NCBI GenBank assembly: GCA_016415585.1
Contig: CP066552.1
Location: forward strand, 1,550,001 to 1,614,000
Length of the DNA: 64,000 nt
Direction: 5' to 3'
From: Pectobacterium carotovorum
GTDB taxonomy: Bacteria; Pseudomonadota; Gammaproteobacteria; Enterobacterales; Enterobacteriaceae
In this document: piece after piece, positions 8,528-17,394 of the stretch
Position numbering within the stretch: position 1 is the first letter of the stretch
Layout: every line of letters begins with the position of its first letter
Program-made: the position numbers and the translations under genes
The notes under the pieces: model-generated
Seen by the model: the letters and a program-made list of their open reading frames with translations, nothing else
Told to the model about the DNA's origin: nothing
The model's database searches: none

Positions 8528-9346
8528 ATGAGTCTCGTGAGCTATCTAGGAAAGCAAACTCTCGGTGTACTGGCGGGTTATAAGCAGGATGGCGTAGTCA
8601 TCCATATTTGCGGCGTCTATCCCAATGCGGATAACAGTCTGCGCGTTTTTTTCCCACACGGGCATGAGTTTGCCGTTGGCGACCTGGCAACTATTCACCT
8701 TGATAACCGCTCCGGGGTTGATGAATTTGATGCCAATATTCAGGTTTATCGTACTTCTTACAAAGGACGTGTGGTCGCCAGTGATGGCGATTGGGTCGTG
8801 CTGGAACCTAGAGAGTGCCAGCTTCTGCACGGTTTCACGCCCGTGCTGGATATCCGCGAACCGGGCTATCAGTTTCCGCAAGACGATCGCCCGTCAATGC
8901 CGGTGCCCCTGACACCGATGGTGGATTTTCCGCCGACGGAGAAGCAGGATTTTTCCAATAAGGTTGGCGTATTAATTACCATGGCTGCCGAACAGCCGCA
9001 CACTACGGTGTTGGCCTTCTTGTCGTCTGTGGATAACGATGTCTTTCTGATTACGTTCCCCGAAACCTTTAAATCCCAGTTGCTTAAACGCAATCCACAC
9101 TGCTTTTTTGCGATGGATGAGCGCAGCCACTATACCTTCGAGCGAGCCATTGAATGGAACTACACCATTATTGAAGGTGAAGCGTTTATTATCGCGCGCG
9201 ACAATCCGCTTTATGAAAAAGTACGCCATGAGTTCGTCACTAAAAACCCGTGGGAAATTGCCTTTTTCACGCGTCCTGACGTCGAGGTTTACCATATTAA
9301 AAGTAAGCAGCTCGTGTGCCCCGGTAATACACAAACGCTTAGCTAA
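8528..9346 (+). CDS. Two-part protein with a C-terminal PNPOx-like split-barrel domain
   Basis: This 272-residue soluble protein appears to have two parts. Residues about 1-120 form a beta-rich N-terminal region (GVVIHICGVYPN ... VVASDGDWVVLEP) that I cannot assign. Residues about 143-265 resemble the FMN-binding split barrel of pyridoxamine-phosphate-oxidase-like proteins. They show the start VGVLITMA, the strand DNDVFLITFPETFKSQLLKR, NPHCFFAMDER, and the late WEIAFFTRPDVEVYHIK. No full PNPOx catalytic set is evident, so it may bind flavin or haem without being a classic oxidase. It has no signal peptide. It stands alone and is followed by a terminator. Function is unknown, and the domain call is by resemblance only. 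Confidence 0.65.
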   Translation: MSLVSYLGKQTLGVLAGYKQDGVVIHICGVYPNADNSLRVFFPHGHEFAVGDLATIHLDNRSGVDEFDANIQVYRTSYKGRVVASDGDWVVLEPRECQLLHGFTPVLDIREPGYQFPQDDRPSMPVPLTPMVDFPPTEKQDFSNKVGVLITMAAEQPHTTVLAFLSSVDNDVFLITFPETFKSQLLKRNPHCFFAMDERSHYTFERAIEWNYTIIEGEAFIIARDNPLYEKVRHEFVTKNPWEIAFFTRPDVEVYHIKSKQLVCPGNTQTLS

Positions 9347-9362
9347 GCTATAAAGAAAACAG

Positions 9363-9390
9363 ACGGGATAGCGCTGTGCTATCTCGTTTT
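9363..9390 (+). terminator. Rho-independent terminator after the PNPOx-like gene
   Basis: GATAGC and GCTATC pair around a five-base loop, with further pairing outside, and TTTT follows. It lies 17 bases after the stop. Confidence 0.65.
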
Positions 9391-9408
9391 ATATTAATCA
9401 ATCGCGGC

Positions 9409-9492
9409 TTACCGTGGCAGATCGATCACCATACGGCCTGTGATTTTCCCGTCTTTCATTTCAGCGAAAATGGCGTTGATGTCTTTCAGAGG
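9409..9492 (-). pseudogene. C-terminal remnant of an AdhP-type alcohol dehydrogenase
   Basis: The minus strand encodes PLKDINAIFAEMKDGKITGR then MVIDLPR and a stop at 9409. This closely matches the C-terminus of the zinc-dependent alcohol dehydrogenase AdhP (E. coli ends in INTIFTEMEEGKIRGRMVID). Only about 27 codons survive. Upstream the frame runs into the 3' end of the GGDEF gene in a different phase, so the rest of adhP has been deleted. It is a gene relic with no expected product. Confidence 0.7.
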
Positions 9493-9538
9493 ATGGCGCG
9501 TCCGTGTGGCCGTATTATCGGAATGAGACTGCGTCGGG

Positions 9539-10462
9539 TTATAGGGTTTTTTCTTTCGGTTCCAGTGCCCACTCAACTTTGCCTTTACCGGTGGTTTTGG
9601 CTTGGTAAAGTGCGACATCCACGCGTTTCATAAAGTGTTCGGTGGGTTCCTGAGGCTGTTTTTTACCCGCCCCAATACTGACAGAAAGGTGGTGTGTATT
9701 TTTAATAATGATTTTATTCGCGTTTTTTAATACCTCTCTTGCCAGCGTTTCTGCCCGAGCCTGTGTCCCGGCATACAGAATAATCGCGAACTCTTCACCA
9801 CCAATTCGGGTTGCCACAACTTCACTGTTATCGAAGCGAGAAAGAATATGACCGAAATTACTTAATATTTCATCGCCTTTCGTATGACCATATTTATCAT
9901 TAATGGCTTTGAAATTGTCGATGTCGATAATAAATAAATAGGGTGTTTTTGCTTCAAGTTTTTTTAATTCGTTAATAAAAAACCGACGGTTAGGTAGTTG
10001 CGTGAGTTCATCGCTAAATGACTGTATTCTAGCTTCGACATACTTATTATTAATTTGCTGTATCAGGGTATAGACGCCAAATCCGACGCCAAACATGCCA
10101 ATAATTCTCAGCAGATCCTCAACATAATACCCGACCAGCTTGGGTTGATAGATAAACTCATCCATAAAGTCAAACGTAGCGGCACATATCCAGATGTGGA
10201 GTCCGAGGCGAATAGATAAGGCTGAAGTATGGTTAAGGGATATTTTGCTGGTACATGACAAGATAAAAAAAAGAAAAACCAACGCAATCGTATCGGCATA
10301 AGAGCCCGGATTATTGTGCAGCTGTTCCTGAAAGTCGCGGTGCTTAAAGAACAAGACGTTGAATATAATGATCAACACAGACGATAACAGGGCGAGCCTT
10401 ACAGACGAGGTGGTTTTCTTGTTTTTATCAATAAAATCATGGTCATATTCTTTAAAAGGCAT
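9539..10462 (-). CDS. Membrane-bound GGDEF diguanylate cyclase
   Basis: This 307-residue protein has four hydrophobic segments (roughly residues 23-40, 57-71, 84-98 and 115-134), forming an N-terminal membrane sensor region. A C-terminal GGDEF domain begins at DELTQLPNRR (about 151). The active-site loop is GGEEF at 221-225 and the substrate region IDNFKAINDKYGH is intact, so it should make cyclic di-GMP. The RxxD inhibitory site expected nine residues before the loop is absent (NSEV occupies it), so classic product inhibition at that site is unlikely. The start ATG has AGGAGA at good spacing. An AdhP remnant touches its 3' end, which implies a rearrangement just downstream. The sensed signal is unknown. 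Confidence 0.9.
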   Translation of the reverse strand: MPFKEYDHDFIDKNKKTTSSVRLALLSSVLIIIFNVLFFKHRDFQEQLHNNPGSYADTIALVFLFFILSCTSKISLNHTSALSIRLGLHIWICAATFDFMDEFIYQPKLVGYYVEDLLRIIGMFGVGFGVYTLIQQINNKYVEARIQSFSDELTQLPNRRFFINELKKLEAKTPYLFIIDIDNFKAINDKYGHTKGDEILSNFGHILSRFDNSEVVATRIGGEEFAIILYAGTQARAETLAREVLKNANKIIIKNTHHLSVSIGAGKKQPQEPTEHFMKRVDVALYQAKTTGKGKVEWALEPKEKTL

Positions 10463-10576
10463 TGCGGATCTCCTCTTGCATCACCTTTCAATCCTATCAT
10501 GAAACCTATTGAATACATTGAGTCGCGTGGTGCCGGGCGGTATACCCCAGAGAATGACGTTGGCTGTGTTGATAGG

Positions 10577-10608
10577 CAAAAAGCAGACGCCCGATTGCTC
10601 AGGCGTCT
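10577..10608 (-). terminator. Rho-independent terminator of ahr
   Basis: On the minus strand AGACGCC pairs with GGCGTCT and is followed by GCTTTTT. It begins 8 bases after the ahr stop codon. Confidence 0.8.
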
Positions 10609-10615
10609 TTACCGA

Positions 10616-11635
10616 TTAAAAATCGGCTTTCAGTACCACGCGGTAGCGAGCTTTGCCGTCACGTACGTGCTGGATAGCATCGTTGATTTTCGACATCGGG
10701 AACAGTTCTGTCTGCGGCTTCACGTTGGCACGAGCCGCAAGCTTCATCAGAGAACGCAGTTCATGTGGTGAACCAGTAGAAGAGCCGGAAACGCTGCGGT
10801 CGCCCGCGATAAGCGTGAAAGCTGGAACGCTGAATGGCTTCATTACCGCGCCGACGGTATGGAACTTCCCGTTATAGGCGAGCGCGTTGAAGTAGGGTTG
10901 CCATTCCAGATCGACACTCACGGTGTTGATGATGAGATCGAACTGGCCTGCCAGTGCGGTCAGCGCCTGCGGGTCGCGGCTGTTGACGACCTTATCGGCA
11001 CCCATCGCCAGCACTTCTTGCTCTTTGGCTGGGTTAGAACTGAACGCTGTGACTTCACAGCCCATCGCGTGCAGGAGCTTAATCGCGATATGCCCCAGGC
11101 CACCGATACCGATCACGCCGACGCGGCTGGTTGCGGTGACATGGTGCATTAACAGCGGTTTGAACACGGTGATGCCGCCGCACAGCAATGGACCCGCAGA
11201 TTCGATATCAATGGAGTCAGGAAGCGGGATAGCCCACTGCCAGTTCGCGCGAATCTTATTGGCAAAACCGCCTTTATTCAGGATGGTCGGCACGCTGCCT
11301 TGCTGGCAGTTAGTTTGGCTACCGCTGATACAGGCATCGCAGTGCCCACAGCTGTGAGCCGTCCAGCCAATACCGACGCGCTGACCAATCTTTAATCCTT
11401 TGCTTTTCGCCGCGTCACCTAGCGCGTGTACATGGCCAATCACTTCATGCCCGGCAACCAGCGGATAGCTCGACATGCCCCATTCGTTATCGATCATCGA
11501 CAGGTCGGAATGGCACACGCCGCAGTAATCAACTACAACTTCGACGTCTTCCGCTTGCAGTTCACCCGCATCAAACTCATACAACTCCAGCGCTGCGCCT
11601 GCTTCCGGTGCGGCATAACTCTTTATCATCGTCAT
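10616..11635 (-). CDS. ahr: NADPH-dependent aldehyde reductase Ahr (zinc alcohol dehydrogenase family)
   Basis: Ahr (YjgB in E. coli) reduces a broad range of aldehydes to alcohols with NADPH in the cytoplasm. The product is almost collinear with the E. coli protein at 339 residues. The catalytic zinc site shows in CGVCHSD and GHEVIGHV. The structural zinc site is the cysteine set in [16 protein letters not shown]. The nucleotide-binding loop is [11 protein letters not shown] and the end is [18 protein letters not shown] at 11638 and an ATG at 11635 are adjacent. GAGGAA lies at better distance from the ATG, which also reproduces the E. coli length. It is a single-gene unit with its own terminator. 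Confidence 0.92.
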   Translation of the reverse strand: MTMIKSYAAPEAGAALELYEFDAGELQAEDVEVVVDYCGVCHSDLSMIDNEWGMSSYPLVAGHEVIGHVHALGDAAKSKGLKIGQRVGIGWTAHSCGHCDACISGSQTNCQQGSVPTILNKGGFANKIRANWQWAIPLPDSIDIESAGPLLCGGITVFKPLLMHHVTATSRVGVIGIGGLGHIAIKLLHAMGCEVTAFSSNPAKEQEVLAMGADKVVNSRDPQALTALAGQFDLIINTVSVDLEWQPYFNALAYNGKFHTVGAVMKPFSVPAFTLIAGDRSVSGSSTGSPHELRSLMKLAARANVKPQTELFPMSKINDAIQHVRDGKARYRVVLKADF

Positions 11636-11945
11636 CACAATTTCCTCAGTATGGGTTTGATTAACCAGTCTAAAGGGTTATGGCGTTTTTCTCTATGTCA
11701 CAACGTGCCTGTGGTTTTTCATTTTGTGTCGGGGGCGTTCAAGCAGCCTGACGGTTGGCTGAAGTGGATCAGGAATAGCTCGGCGTTAGCTGCATACGTT
11801 CCCGTTATCCACAATTTGCTATGTAATTGATGGCCTGGGTTGGAGATAGCTGGTGTTTACTTAACCTGAGGGGAAAAAAAATATTGTAAATATCCATTTG
11901 AGGTACAAAGTTCGCCCCAGATCTTTGGGGCGAAATGGAGATAAT
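11636..11945. other. Gap between ahr and the DUF4062 cassette, with a stem-loop
   Basis: No gene is seen. At 11911-11934 a perfect 8-bp stem, TTCGCCCC against GGGGCGAA with loop AGATCTTT, lies just beyond the stop of the DUF4062 gene. In that gene's direction it is followed only by CTTTG, so it is a weak terminator or an mRNA-end stabiliser. The rest probably includes the ahr promoter region. Confidence 0.5.
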
Positions 11946-12968
11946 TTATTCTGTTGTAATTTGACTTTGCTTTTTGATCGTTCTGGTTTTCAGCATCTCA
12001 ACCTGTCCTGATTCTGTTAATGACCAGAATGTATTCATGCTGCCATCAATCGTTTTTAAATATTCAATTTTAATGAAATCATATGCGCGCAATTGTATGC
12101 CTATCGTCTTGAGATCCTGAGAGGAAACTTTAGCGGATGAGCCTCCTTTGTCTGCGATTTTTTTCGCTGTTTCGGCAATTGTGGATGAGACACTTGATTC
12201 GGGATAATGTCTAGTGAGGTAGGGCGATATTGTATGAAATATGTCCTTCCATTTCATGCTCACAGACCAAACTTTAATCCCGCCAGTTGTGTATGGCCCT
12301 CTAGGAAAAGTAGATTGGCAATTAAAATCGAAAACATCATCGAAATCCGCTAGATTTAACTCAAGAGTTTGGTTATAGGGAGATGTTGCTTTTGCTAGTT
12401 CACTTTTTAATCGTTCGTTTTCTTTTTGTAAATCGACTATTGCACGTAAATCATTTTCAGAAGACGTTAAATTAGCCCTTACCCATCCGATTGCCGGATA
12501 AGTTTTCATCGTTTTATTCATGCTTAACGCAACCAATCCAGGTAAATCTTTAGCTGTTGCCCATGTTTTCCTGAGGCGATTGGTTGATGCCTTCTCGATG
12601 AATGCAGCGAGCTTCTCTCTGAGTTCAGAATCTTTTTCAGATTTGGCTAAAGGTAGACTTTCCGGATTCTCATGCACTAAAACAACAACACGTAAACCTT
12701 TTGAGACCGCATAATCAAATTCCTTTTCAGTGTAACTCAAACCATCTTCTGCGACAGAGCCATAACGGCCACCAATGATCAGCAGATAGTAATCACAGTC
12801 ATCAATTACTTTTTTTATGAATTCCCATTGACCTTCATCGATTGCTGGGAATAACTCCATTCCTGCTGGGATGCAATCCATTTCCATTAGCGTCTGTATA
12901 ACGTGTTTCCGTTCCTCTTCCAAATCCGTAAACGTTGAACTTACGAAAACCTGGTAACGTTTATCCAT
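11946..12968 (-). CDS. DUF4062 domain protein with coiled coil and C-terminal domain
   Basis: The 340-residue protein opens with a textbook DUF4062 domain: [16 protein letters not shown] (residues 5-20), [20 protein letters not shown] (36-55), [12 protein letters not shown] (60-71) and [11 protein letters not shown] (77-87). DUF4062 has a nucleotide-hydrolase-like fold and also caps some NACHT/WD-repeat proteins in eukaryotes. In bacteria it is often the front end of proteins from accessory regions. Residues about 170-194 ([20 protein letters not shown]) form a short coiled coil, suggesting oligomerisation. The C-terminal 140 residues are unassigned but show an [12 protein letters not shown] helix and a winged-helix-like tail. 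A small cysteine-bearing gene lies 47 bases upstream on the same strand. I infer a two-gene sensor/effector or defence-type cassette. No activity is proven. Confidence 0.8.
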   Translation of the reverse strand: MDKRYQVFVSSTFTDLEEERKHVIQTLMEMDCIPAGMELFPAIDEGQWEFIKKVIDDCDYYLLIIGGRYGSVAEDGLSYTEKEFDYAVSKGLRVVVLVHENPESLPLAKSEKDSELREKLAAFIEKASTNRLRKTWATAKDLPGLVALSMNKTMKTYPAIGWVRANLTSSENDLRAIVDLQKENERLKSELAKATSPYNQTLELNLADFDDVFDFNCQSTFPRGPYTTGGIKVWSVSMKWKDIFHTISPYLTRHYPESSVSSTIAETAKKIADKGGSSAKVSSQDLKTIGIQLRAYDFIKIEYLKTIDGSMNTFWSLTESGQVEMLKTRTIKKQSQITTE

Positions 12969-13015
12969 TTCTATCCCTTAAAAGAGGAAGGGGCATGAAG
13001 CCCCTTCATTCAACA

Positions 13016-13282
13016 TTAACCCGCGTGGCGGTAGGAATCACGCATACCATCACGATAGCCTTCAGCAAATGCTGCTTGTGGGCTTTTATGGCGTACAGTG
13101 CCCGCTTGGCTATCAGGTAAAACATGCAAATTTACCCAGACTTGTTCCGTTCGAGATAAGCCTGATTGGTAGCCTTGATCGTAGGCGCAGCCACAACATT
13201 TATGCCGCCCCTCACCACCTTGGTCATCTGGCAGGTTAATGAAAGCCGTATTGTATCGATGAGACTTATTACAGATTGTCAT
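13016..13282 (-). CDS. Small protein with a duplicated HK-CxxC/GYxxG motif
   Basis: This 88-residue protein precedes the DUF4062 gene and is probably its operon partner. It consists of two related halves. Residues 11-41 read NTAFINLPDD, then QGGEGRHKCCGCAYDQGYQS. Residues 48-79 read VWVNLHVLPD, then SQAGTVRHKSPQAAFAEGYR. The first half carries C29, C30 and C32, with C4 nearby, and could bind a metal. In the second half the cysteines are replaced by Ser, Pro and Gln while the LPD, RHK, A-rich and GYxxG positions are kept. There is no signal peptide. The ribosome site AAGGAGC is strong. I do not know a function. Confidence 0.7.
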   Translation of the reverse strand: MTICNKSHRYNTAFINLPDDQGGEGRHKCCGCAYDQGYQSGLSRTEQVWVNLHVLPDSQAGTVRHKSPQAAFAEGYRDGMRDSYRHAG

Positions 13283-13410
13283 GTGTAGCTCCTTATGAGC
13301 ACTAATTGGTATTTACATGACCATCCAAGCTCGGCACAATCAAACCGTAGAAATGAAAGTGAGGCTAACAAACGTTATGAGTCTGCAAACTCATGGTGGT
13401 CATGCTTCAT

Positions 13411-13446
13411 AAGCCGGATTCACAATTTATGAATCCGGTTTTTTTA
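13411..13446 (+). terminator. Strong rho-independent terminator with no obvious gene before it
   Basis: CCGGATTCA pairs with TGAATCCGG around a short AT loop, followed by seven T. It points in the plus direction, but no plus-strand gene precedes it for several kilobases. It either ends an unrecognised small RNA starting around 13290-13400 or is left over from a deleted gene. Confidence 0.7.
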
Positions 13447-13666
13447 TGCCTGTCATTAACGCGATATCTATATGTAGTGTATTAATTTCATTAAAATACT
13501 ACATGCTGGGTATTTTAGTTGAGATTCTTTTGAGTGCAAAGCTTGATTTTGAGGTTGAATTTAGATTTCGACAGGTTAAGAAACGCGCAACCCTTGTCTG
13601 AGAAGGCTTACAGAAATGTCAATAACGCGCAAAAAAAATGAAAATTTGATCGAATGTAGATTTCTT

Positions 13667-13810
13667 TTACGGAAAAATATAACTCGCTGAATTTTTAGAG
13701 CGCCTGTAGTGATATCTGGTTTGGGAAGCTTGAAAACTAGAACCTCGTTTAGCCCACTGACTGCGGGTCATCGCAATACTTCTGGCACACAAGCGGGATT
13801 GGATGTCCAT
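13667..13810 (-). CDS. Possible 47-codon ORF behind a TPP-aptamer-like arm
   Basis: A minus-strand ATG at 13810 with GGGAGGT a few bases upstream opens 47 codons to TAA at 13667. The product, starting MDIQSRLCARSIAMTRSQWA, is basic and matches nothing I know. What makes it notable is the leader. On this strand the sequence just before the ribosome site reproduces the 3' arm of a TPP aptamer, as if a thiamin-regulated gene once began here. It could be the chance remainder of such a gene. Confidence 0.2.
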   Translation of the reverse strand: MDIQSRLCARSIAMTRSQWAKRGSSFQASQTRYHYRRSKNSASYIFP

Positions 13811-13825
13811 TTACAATACCTCCCA

Positions 13826-13842
13826 CTGGCATTATCCTGATC
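13826..13842 (-). repeat. Inverted copy of the 3' arm of the TPP riboswitch
   Basis: CTGGCATTATCCTGATC is the reverse complement, with one mismatch in 17, of GATCTGGATAATGCCAG at 13934-13950, which is the highly conserved 3' arm of the thiM TPP aptamer. On the minus strand it reads as aptamer 3' arm followed by a ribosome site. If transcription of thiM starts upstream of it, the two arms could pair as a 17-bp hairpin that competes with aptamer folding. Confidence 0.6.
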
Positions 13843-13884
13843 GAAGATTAATAAAACATTAATCGCAACATTTTGATTTTAAAT

Positions 13885-13964
13885 GACTCGGGGTGCCCTT
13901 CTTTGTGAAGGCTGAGAAATACCCGTACCACCTGATCTGGATAATGCCAGCGTAGGGAAGTCAC
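13885..13964 (+). promoter_or_regulatory. TPP riboswitch (THI element) of thiM-thiD
   Basis: All conserved blocks of the thiamin pyrophosphate aptamer are present in order: ACTCGGGGTGCCCTTC, GGCTGAGAAATACCC, ACCTGATCTGGATAATGCCA and GCGTAGGGAAGT. It ends about 50 bases before the thiM start, as usual in enterobacteria. There it lowers translation or transcription of thiamin salvage genes when thiamin pyrophosphate is abundant. Confidence 0.95.
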
Positions 13965-14012
13965 GGTATGCCCCACCGGTTGCCGCCTTCTTCCACGCCG
14001 GTTGGGAGATTT

Positions 14013-14807
14013 ATGAACACGCGACCCGCCGACTTTTCTGCCGCTCAGGCAGCAACATCACTAACCCAATTCCGTTCTGCCTCGCCGCTGGTGCACTGTT
14101 TGACCAACGATGTGGTGCAATCTTTTACCGCTAATGTGCTGCTGGCGCTGAATGCGTCGCCAGCAATGGTGGTCGATCTCGAAGAAGCCGCGCAGTTCAG
14201 CGTGGTGGCCGATGCGCTGCTGATTAATGTCGGGACGCTGGAACGTACGCGAGCTGAGGCGATGCGGGCGGCGGTAAACAGTGCACATCAGGCGGGTACG
14301 CCGTGGGTGCTCGATCCGGTTGCCGTAGGTGGTTTGACCTTTCGGAGTGAATTCTGTCGTGAACTGCTGGCGTGGAAACCGGCAGCAATTCGCGGCAATG
14401 CGTCTGAAATCATGGCGCTGGCGGGCTTAGCCGCACAGGGGCGTGGCGTGGATAGCGCTAATGATTCGCTGGCGGCGCTCCCTGCCGCCCGCGAGCTGGC
14501 TCGGCAAGTGGGGACGATTGTTGCGGTGACCGGCGTGGTGGATTATGTCACGGACGGTGAGCGAGATATCGCGGTAACCGTCGGCGATAGCATGATGACG
14601 CGGGTGGTTGGCACGGGCTGTGCGCTGTCGGCGGTCGTCGCGGGTTTCTGTTCCTTAGAGGGGGATTGCTTATCCCATGTAGCGGCGGCGTGCTATGTCA
14701 TGGCGTTAGCGGGGCAGCAGGCAGCTTCGGCGTCGCAAGGTACGGGGAGTTTTATTCCCAACTTTCTCGATCGGCTTTATACCCTGCGCGCGGAGGATCT
14801 GGCATGA
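14013..14807 (+). CDS. thiM: Hydroxyethylthiazole kinase ThiM
   Basis: ThiM phosphorylates 4-methyl-5-(2-hydroxyethyl)thiazole in the thiamin salvage pathway. The 264-residue product carries the family hallmarks [41 protein letters not shown], and the catalytic [15 protein letters not shown] near the C-terminus. An in-frame ATG at 13968 lies directly against the riboswitch. The ATG at 14013 with GGGAGA upstream gives the normal length and start. The stop overlaps the thiD start by four bases (ATGA), indicating translational coupling. Control is by the TPP riboswitch immediately upstream. Confidence 0.93.
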   Translation: MNTRPADFSAAQAATSLTQFRSASPLVHCLTNDVVQSFTANVLLALNASPAMVVDLEEAAQFSVVADALLINVGTLERTRAEAMRAAVNSAHQAGTPWVLDPVAVGGLTFRSEFCRELLAWKPAAIRGNASEIMALAGLAAQGRGVDSANDSLAALPAARELARQVGTIVAVTGVVDYVTDGERDIAVTVGDSMMTRVVGTGCALSAVVAGFCSLEGDCLSHVAAACYVMALAGQQAASASQGTGSFIPNFLDRLYTLRAEDLA

Positions 14808-15607
14808 AGCGTATCAATGCGTTGACGATTGCAGGCACCGATCCGAGCGGCGGGGCGGGGATTCAGGCGGATTTAAAAGCGTTTTCTGCGCTGGGTGCTT
14901 ACGGCACGTCGGTCATTACCGCGCTAGTGGCGCAAAATACGCGCGGCGTGCAGTCCGTCTACCGGATTGAACCAGATTTTGTCGCGGCGCAGCTGGATTC
15001 CGTACTGAGCGATGTGCGTATCGACAGCGCCAAGATTGGCATGCTGGCGCAGACCGATATTGTCGAAACCGTTGCCGAGCGCCTGCGTCACTACGCCGTG
15101 CCTTTCGTGGTGCTGGACACTGTGATGCTGGCGAAAAGTGGCGATCCGCTACTGGCTCCCGAGGCGGTGGAGTCGATCCGTCGTGAGCTGTTGCCGCTGG
15201 TGTCCCTGATTACGCCGAACCTGCCGGAGGCCGCCGCGCTGCTGAATACGTCACCCGCCACCAACGAGCGGGAAATGCGTGAACAGGGGGAGGCGCTGCT
15301 GGCGATGGGCTGTCAGGCGGTGCTGATGAAAGGCGGTCACCTCAGTGAAGCGGAAAGCCCGGACTGGTTGTTCAGCCGGCAGGCCGAGCCACAGCGCTTT
15401 AGTTCCCCGCGCGTGAATACACGCCATACGCATGGCACTGGCTGCACGCTGTCTGCCGCGCTGGCGGCGCTGCGACCGCGTCACGATAGCTGGGGGGAGA
15501 CGGTCAAGGTAGCGAAGGACTATTTACAGCAGGCGTTACAGCAGGCCGACACGTTGGAGGTTGGGCACGGCATCGGCCCTGTTCATCATTTTCACCGCTG
15601 GTGGTAA
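14804..15607 (+). CDS. thiD: Hydroxymethylpyrimidine/phosphomethylpyrimidine kinase ThiD
   Basis: ThiD phosphorylates HMP and HMP-P to give the pyrimidine half of thiamin. The 267-residue ribokinase-fold protein begins [20 protein letters not shown]. It shows [26 protein letters not shown] and [20 protein letters not shown] with the catalytic Gly-Thr-Gly-Cys. A longer open frame exists upstream, but the ATG overlapping the thiM stop is the natural start, with the GAGGA in the thiM end as ribosome site. It forms a two-gene salvage operon with thiM under the TPP riboswitch. The remaining thi genes are elsewhere. Confidence 0.95.
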   Translation: MKRINALTIAGTDPSGGAGIQADLKAFSALGAYGTSVITALVAQNTRGVQSVYRIEPDFVAAQLDSVLSDVRIDSAKIGMLAQTDIVETVAERLRHYAVPFVVLDTVMLAKSGDPLLAPEAVESIRRELLPLVSLITPNLPEAAALLNTSPATNEREMREQGEALLAMGCQAVLMKGGHLSEAESPDWLFSRQAEPQRFSSPRVNTRHTHGTGCTLSAALAALRPRHDSWGETVKVAKDYLQQALQQADTLEVGHGIGPVHHFHRWW

Positions 15608-15785
15608 AACGCACATGCAGCCTGAAGTCTGACGTGTATAAGTAAATTGACTTGTACTTTGCGTGACATATTTGCCAGTAATTTCAAACTAAATTAAGCG
15701 TATTTTGGCGTGACAGTGCGGGGGCATCCGGTTACTTTGCTGTGAAATCTTGGCGTTAATGTGAAATAGGATGTGGGGATAACAT

Positions 15786-16193
15786 ATGGCAGGTTCTGCT
15801 CGTAGTGCGATGGCTGCCAAGGCACTTCAGACGATACTCAATATCGGCCTGCTGGTGCTGGCGACCATTCTGGTGATTTTTTTAGTCAAGGAAACGTTCC
15901 ATCTGGCGAAAGTGCTGCTGATCTCCAACGAGAAAGATTCCTCCTATCAGCTGATAGAAGGCATTGTGATCTATTTCCTTTATTTTGAGTTCATTGCGCT
16001 GATCGTGAAGTATTTTCAGTCCGGCTATCACTTCCCGCTGCGCTATTTTATCTACATCGGCATTACGGCTATCATTCGCCTGATTATTGTCGATCACAAA
16101 AGCCCATCGGATACGCTGGTTTATTCCGCGGCGATTCTGCTGCTGGTGGTAACACTGTATCTGGCAAACAGTAATCGCCTGAAGCGGGAATAG
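15786..16193 (+). CDS. psiE: PsiE family phosphate-starvation-inducible membrane protein
   Basis: This 135-residue protein matches PsiE, an inner-membrane protein of unknown biochemical role induced by phosphate limitation in E. coli. Four hydrophobic helices are visible: [58 protein letters not shown] and [17 protein letters not shown]. The conserved charged turn DHKSPSDT lies between helices 3 and 4. The leader of 178 bases contains only a weak Pho-box-like match (15652-15669), so phosphate control is not demonstrated here. The next gene is convergent. Confidence 0.85.
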   Translation: MAGSARSAMAAKALQTILNIGLLVLATILVIFLVKETFHLAKVLLISNEKDSSYQLIEGIVIYFLYFEFIALIVKYFQSGYHFPLRYFIYIGITAIIRLIIVDHKSPSDTLVYSAAILLLVVTLYLANSNRLKRE

Positions 16194-16221
16194 TAGAAAC
16201 AGGAATAATCGAAACGCGCCG

Positions 16222-17121
16222 CTATTCCAGCAGCGAGCACTGGGGCGGTAGCCGGCAGTGAATCGCTGCGGGAAGCACCTCGATATGGAAACGTTTGGCG
16301 GTGAGCGGTTCGCCGTCCAGATTAAACGTCATATCGTCCGGGGCGGTAATCTCCAGCCAGGGCAGGGTAGCGGAAATCATGTTCTGGTTTTCGCTGCCGG
16401 TAAACCAGGCTTGAAGCATATTCGGCAGCAGCTCTGTTGCCGACAGCACGCTCAGTTCCAGCAACCCATCGTTGATTAGCGCTTCCGGGCAAAGCTGCTG
16501 CCCGCCGCCAGCCTGACGACCATTGCCTACCGCGATAACCAGCGTATCCCCCGACCAGTGAAAATCCGGTCCGCGAATCTCACAGCGCTCGGCTTGCAGC
16601 ATGTCCATGCGAAAGAGCGCGTGCAGTACGTATGAGGCGCTCCCCAGCGCGGCCTTCATCTTGGCCGGTGTCTCGGTGGTAATACGCGTGGCGAATCCGC
16701 CCGTTGCCATGTTGATGAAGTAATGGCTGTCGTTCACCTTGGCGATATCAATGGCGGTGGCGCGGCCTTTGATCGCCAGCGTCAACGCATTGTGCATTTC
16801 CATCGGAATCTGACAGCTGGTGGCGAAATCGTTGGCTGTACCCAGCGGCACAATTCCCAGACACGGACGCACCGCTTCCGGCTGTACCGCTAATGCGGCG
16901 GCAACTTCATTGACGGTGCCGTCGCCACCAGCGGCGATCACGTTATCCGCATTGAGCTGAATCGCCTCTTCCACATAGCGTTTGGCATCGCCGTATTCCC
17001 AGGTCACGCGGACATGCAGCGTATAGCCGTCCTTGCGTAGCTCACCAATGGCCTCGCGAAGTTCTTCATTACCTGCGCTTTTCCCATTCAGAATCAGCAG
17101 CGTCACCGGATTTTTTTCCAT
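16222..17121 (-). CDS. yegS: Lipid kinase YegS
   Basis: YegS is a soluble diacylglycerol-kinase-fold enzyme that phosphorylates lipids, phosphatidylglycerol having been shown in vitro for E. coli. The product is 299 residues, the E. coli length. It has the DAGK nucleotide loop [12 protein letters not shown] (about 63-74), PLGTANDFA (about 92-100), and the C-terminal metal-binding strand [18 protein letters not shown]. The start [20 protein letters not shown] is unambiguous. In E. coli yegS also lies close to yegQ, and here trhP (yegQ) and the sRNA cyaR follow on the same strand, so synteny supports the call. A repeat cluster separates it from cyaR. Confidence 0.93.
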   Translation of the reverse strand: MEKNPVTLLILNGKSAGNEELREAIGELRKDGYTLHVRVTWEYGDAKRYVEEAIQLNADNVIAAGGDGTVNEVAAALAVQPEAVRPCLGIVPLGTANDFATSCQIPMEMHNALTLAIKGRATAIDIAKVNDSHYFINMATGGFATRITTETPAKMKAALGSASYVLHALFRMDMLQAERCEIRGPDFHWSGDTLVIAVGNGRQAGGGQQLCPEALINDGLLELSVLSATELLPNMLQAWFTGSENQNMISATLPWLEITAPDDMTFNLDGEPLTAKRFHIEVLPAAIHCRLPPQCSLLE

Positions 17122-17267
17122 GGCCTATTTCTCCTAAGCAGGATAGTGGAATTAATAATAGACACTAAATCGGTAGGTAGAAATCAGAAGAGTCGGTGAA
17201 TATGCCCGTCATACTTCAAGTTGCATGTGCGTTGGCTGCGCTACTCGGCACACTTGCGTGCGCCTCG

Positions 17268-17320
17268 CCCCGTTGGGGCCGCTGCAAGCAGCGTTCAAAC
17301 CTGCCTATGGCAGGTTTGTC
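17268..17320. repeat. Double-hairpin repeat, copy 1
   Basis: Hairpin 1 is CGCTGC-AA-GCAGCG (17280-17293). Hairpin 2 is AAACCTGCC-TAT-GGCAGGTTT (17297-17317). The framework GGGGCC...CGTTCAAA...TTTGTC is shared with the other copies while both stems differ and stay paired. Confidence 0.65.
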
Positions 17321-17394
17321 TGTCACCCGAATCACTTACCTGAGTAAGCTCATCGGGATTCCTTCTCTTGCCGTGTTATTTGGCCTTATGGCCT

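Noticed and set aside
15652..15669. Pho box upstream of psiE
   Set aside because: Roughly 10 of 15 informative positions match and both half-sites are imperfect, so chance is likely.
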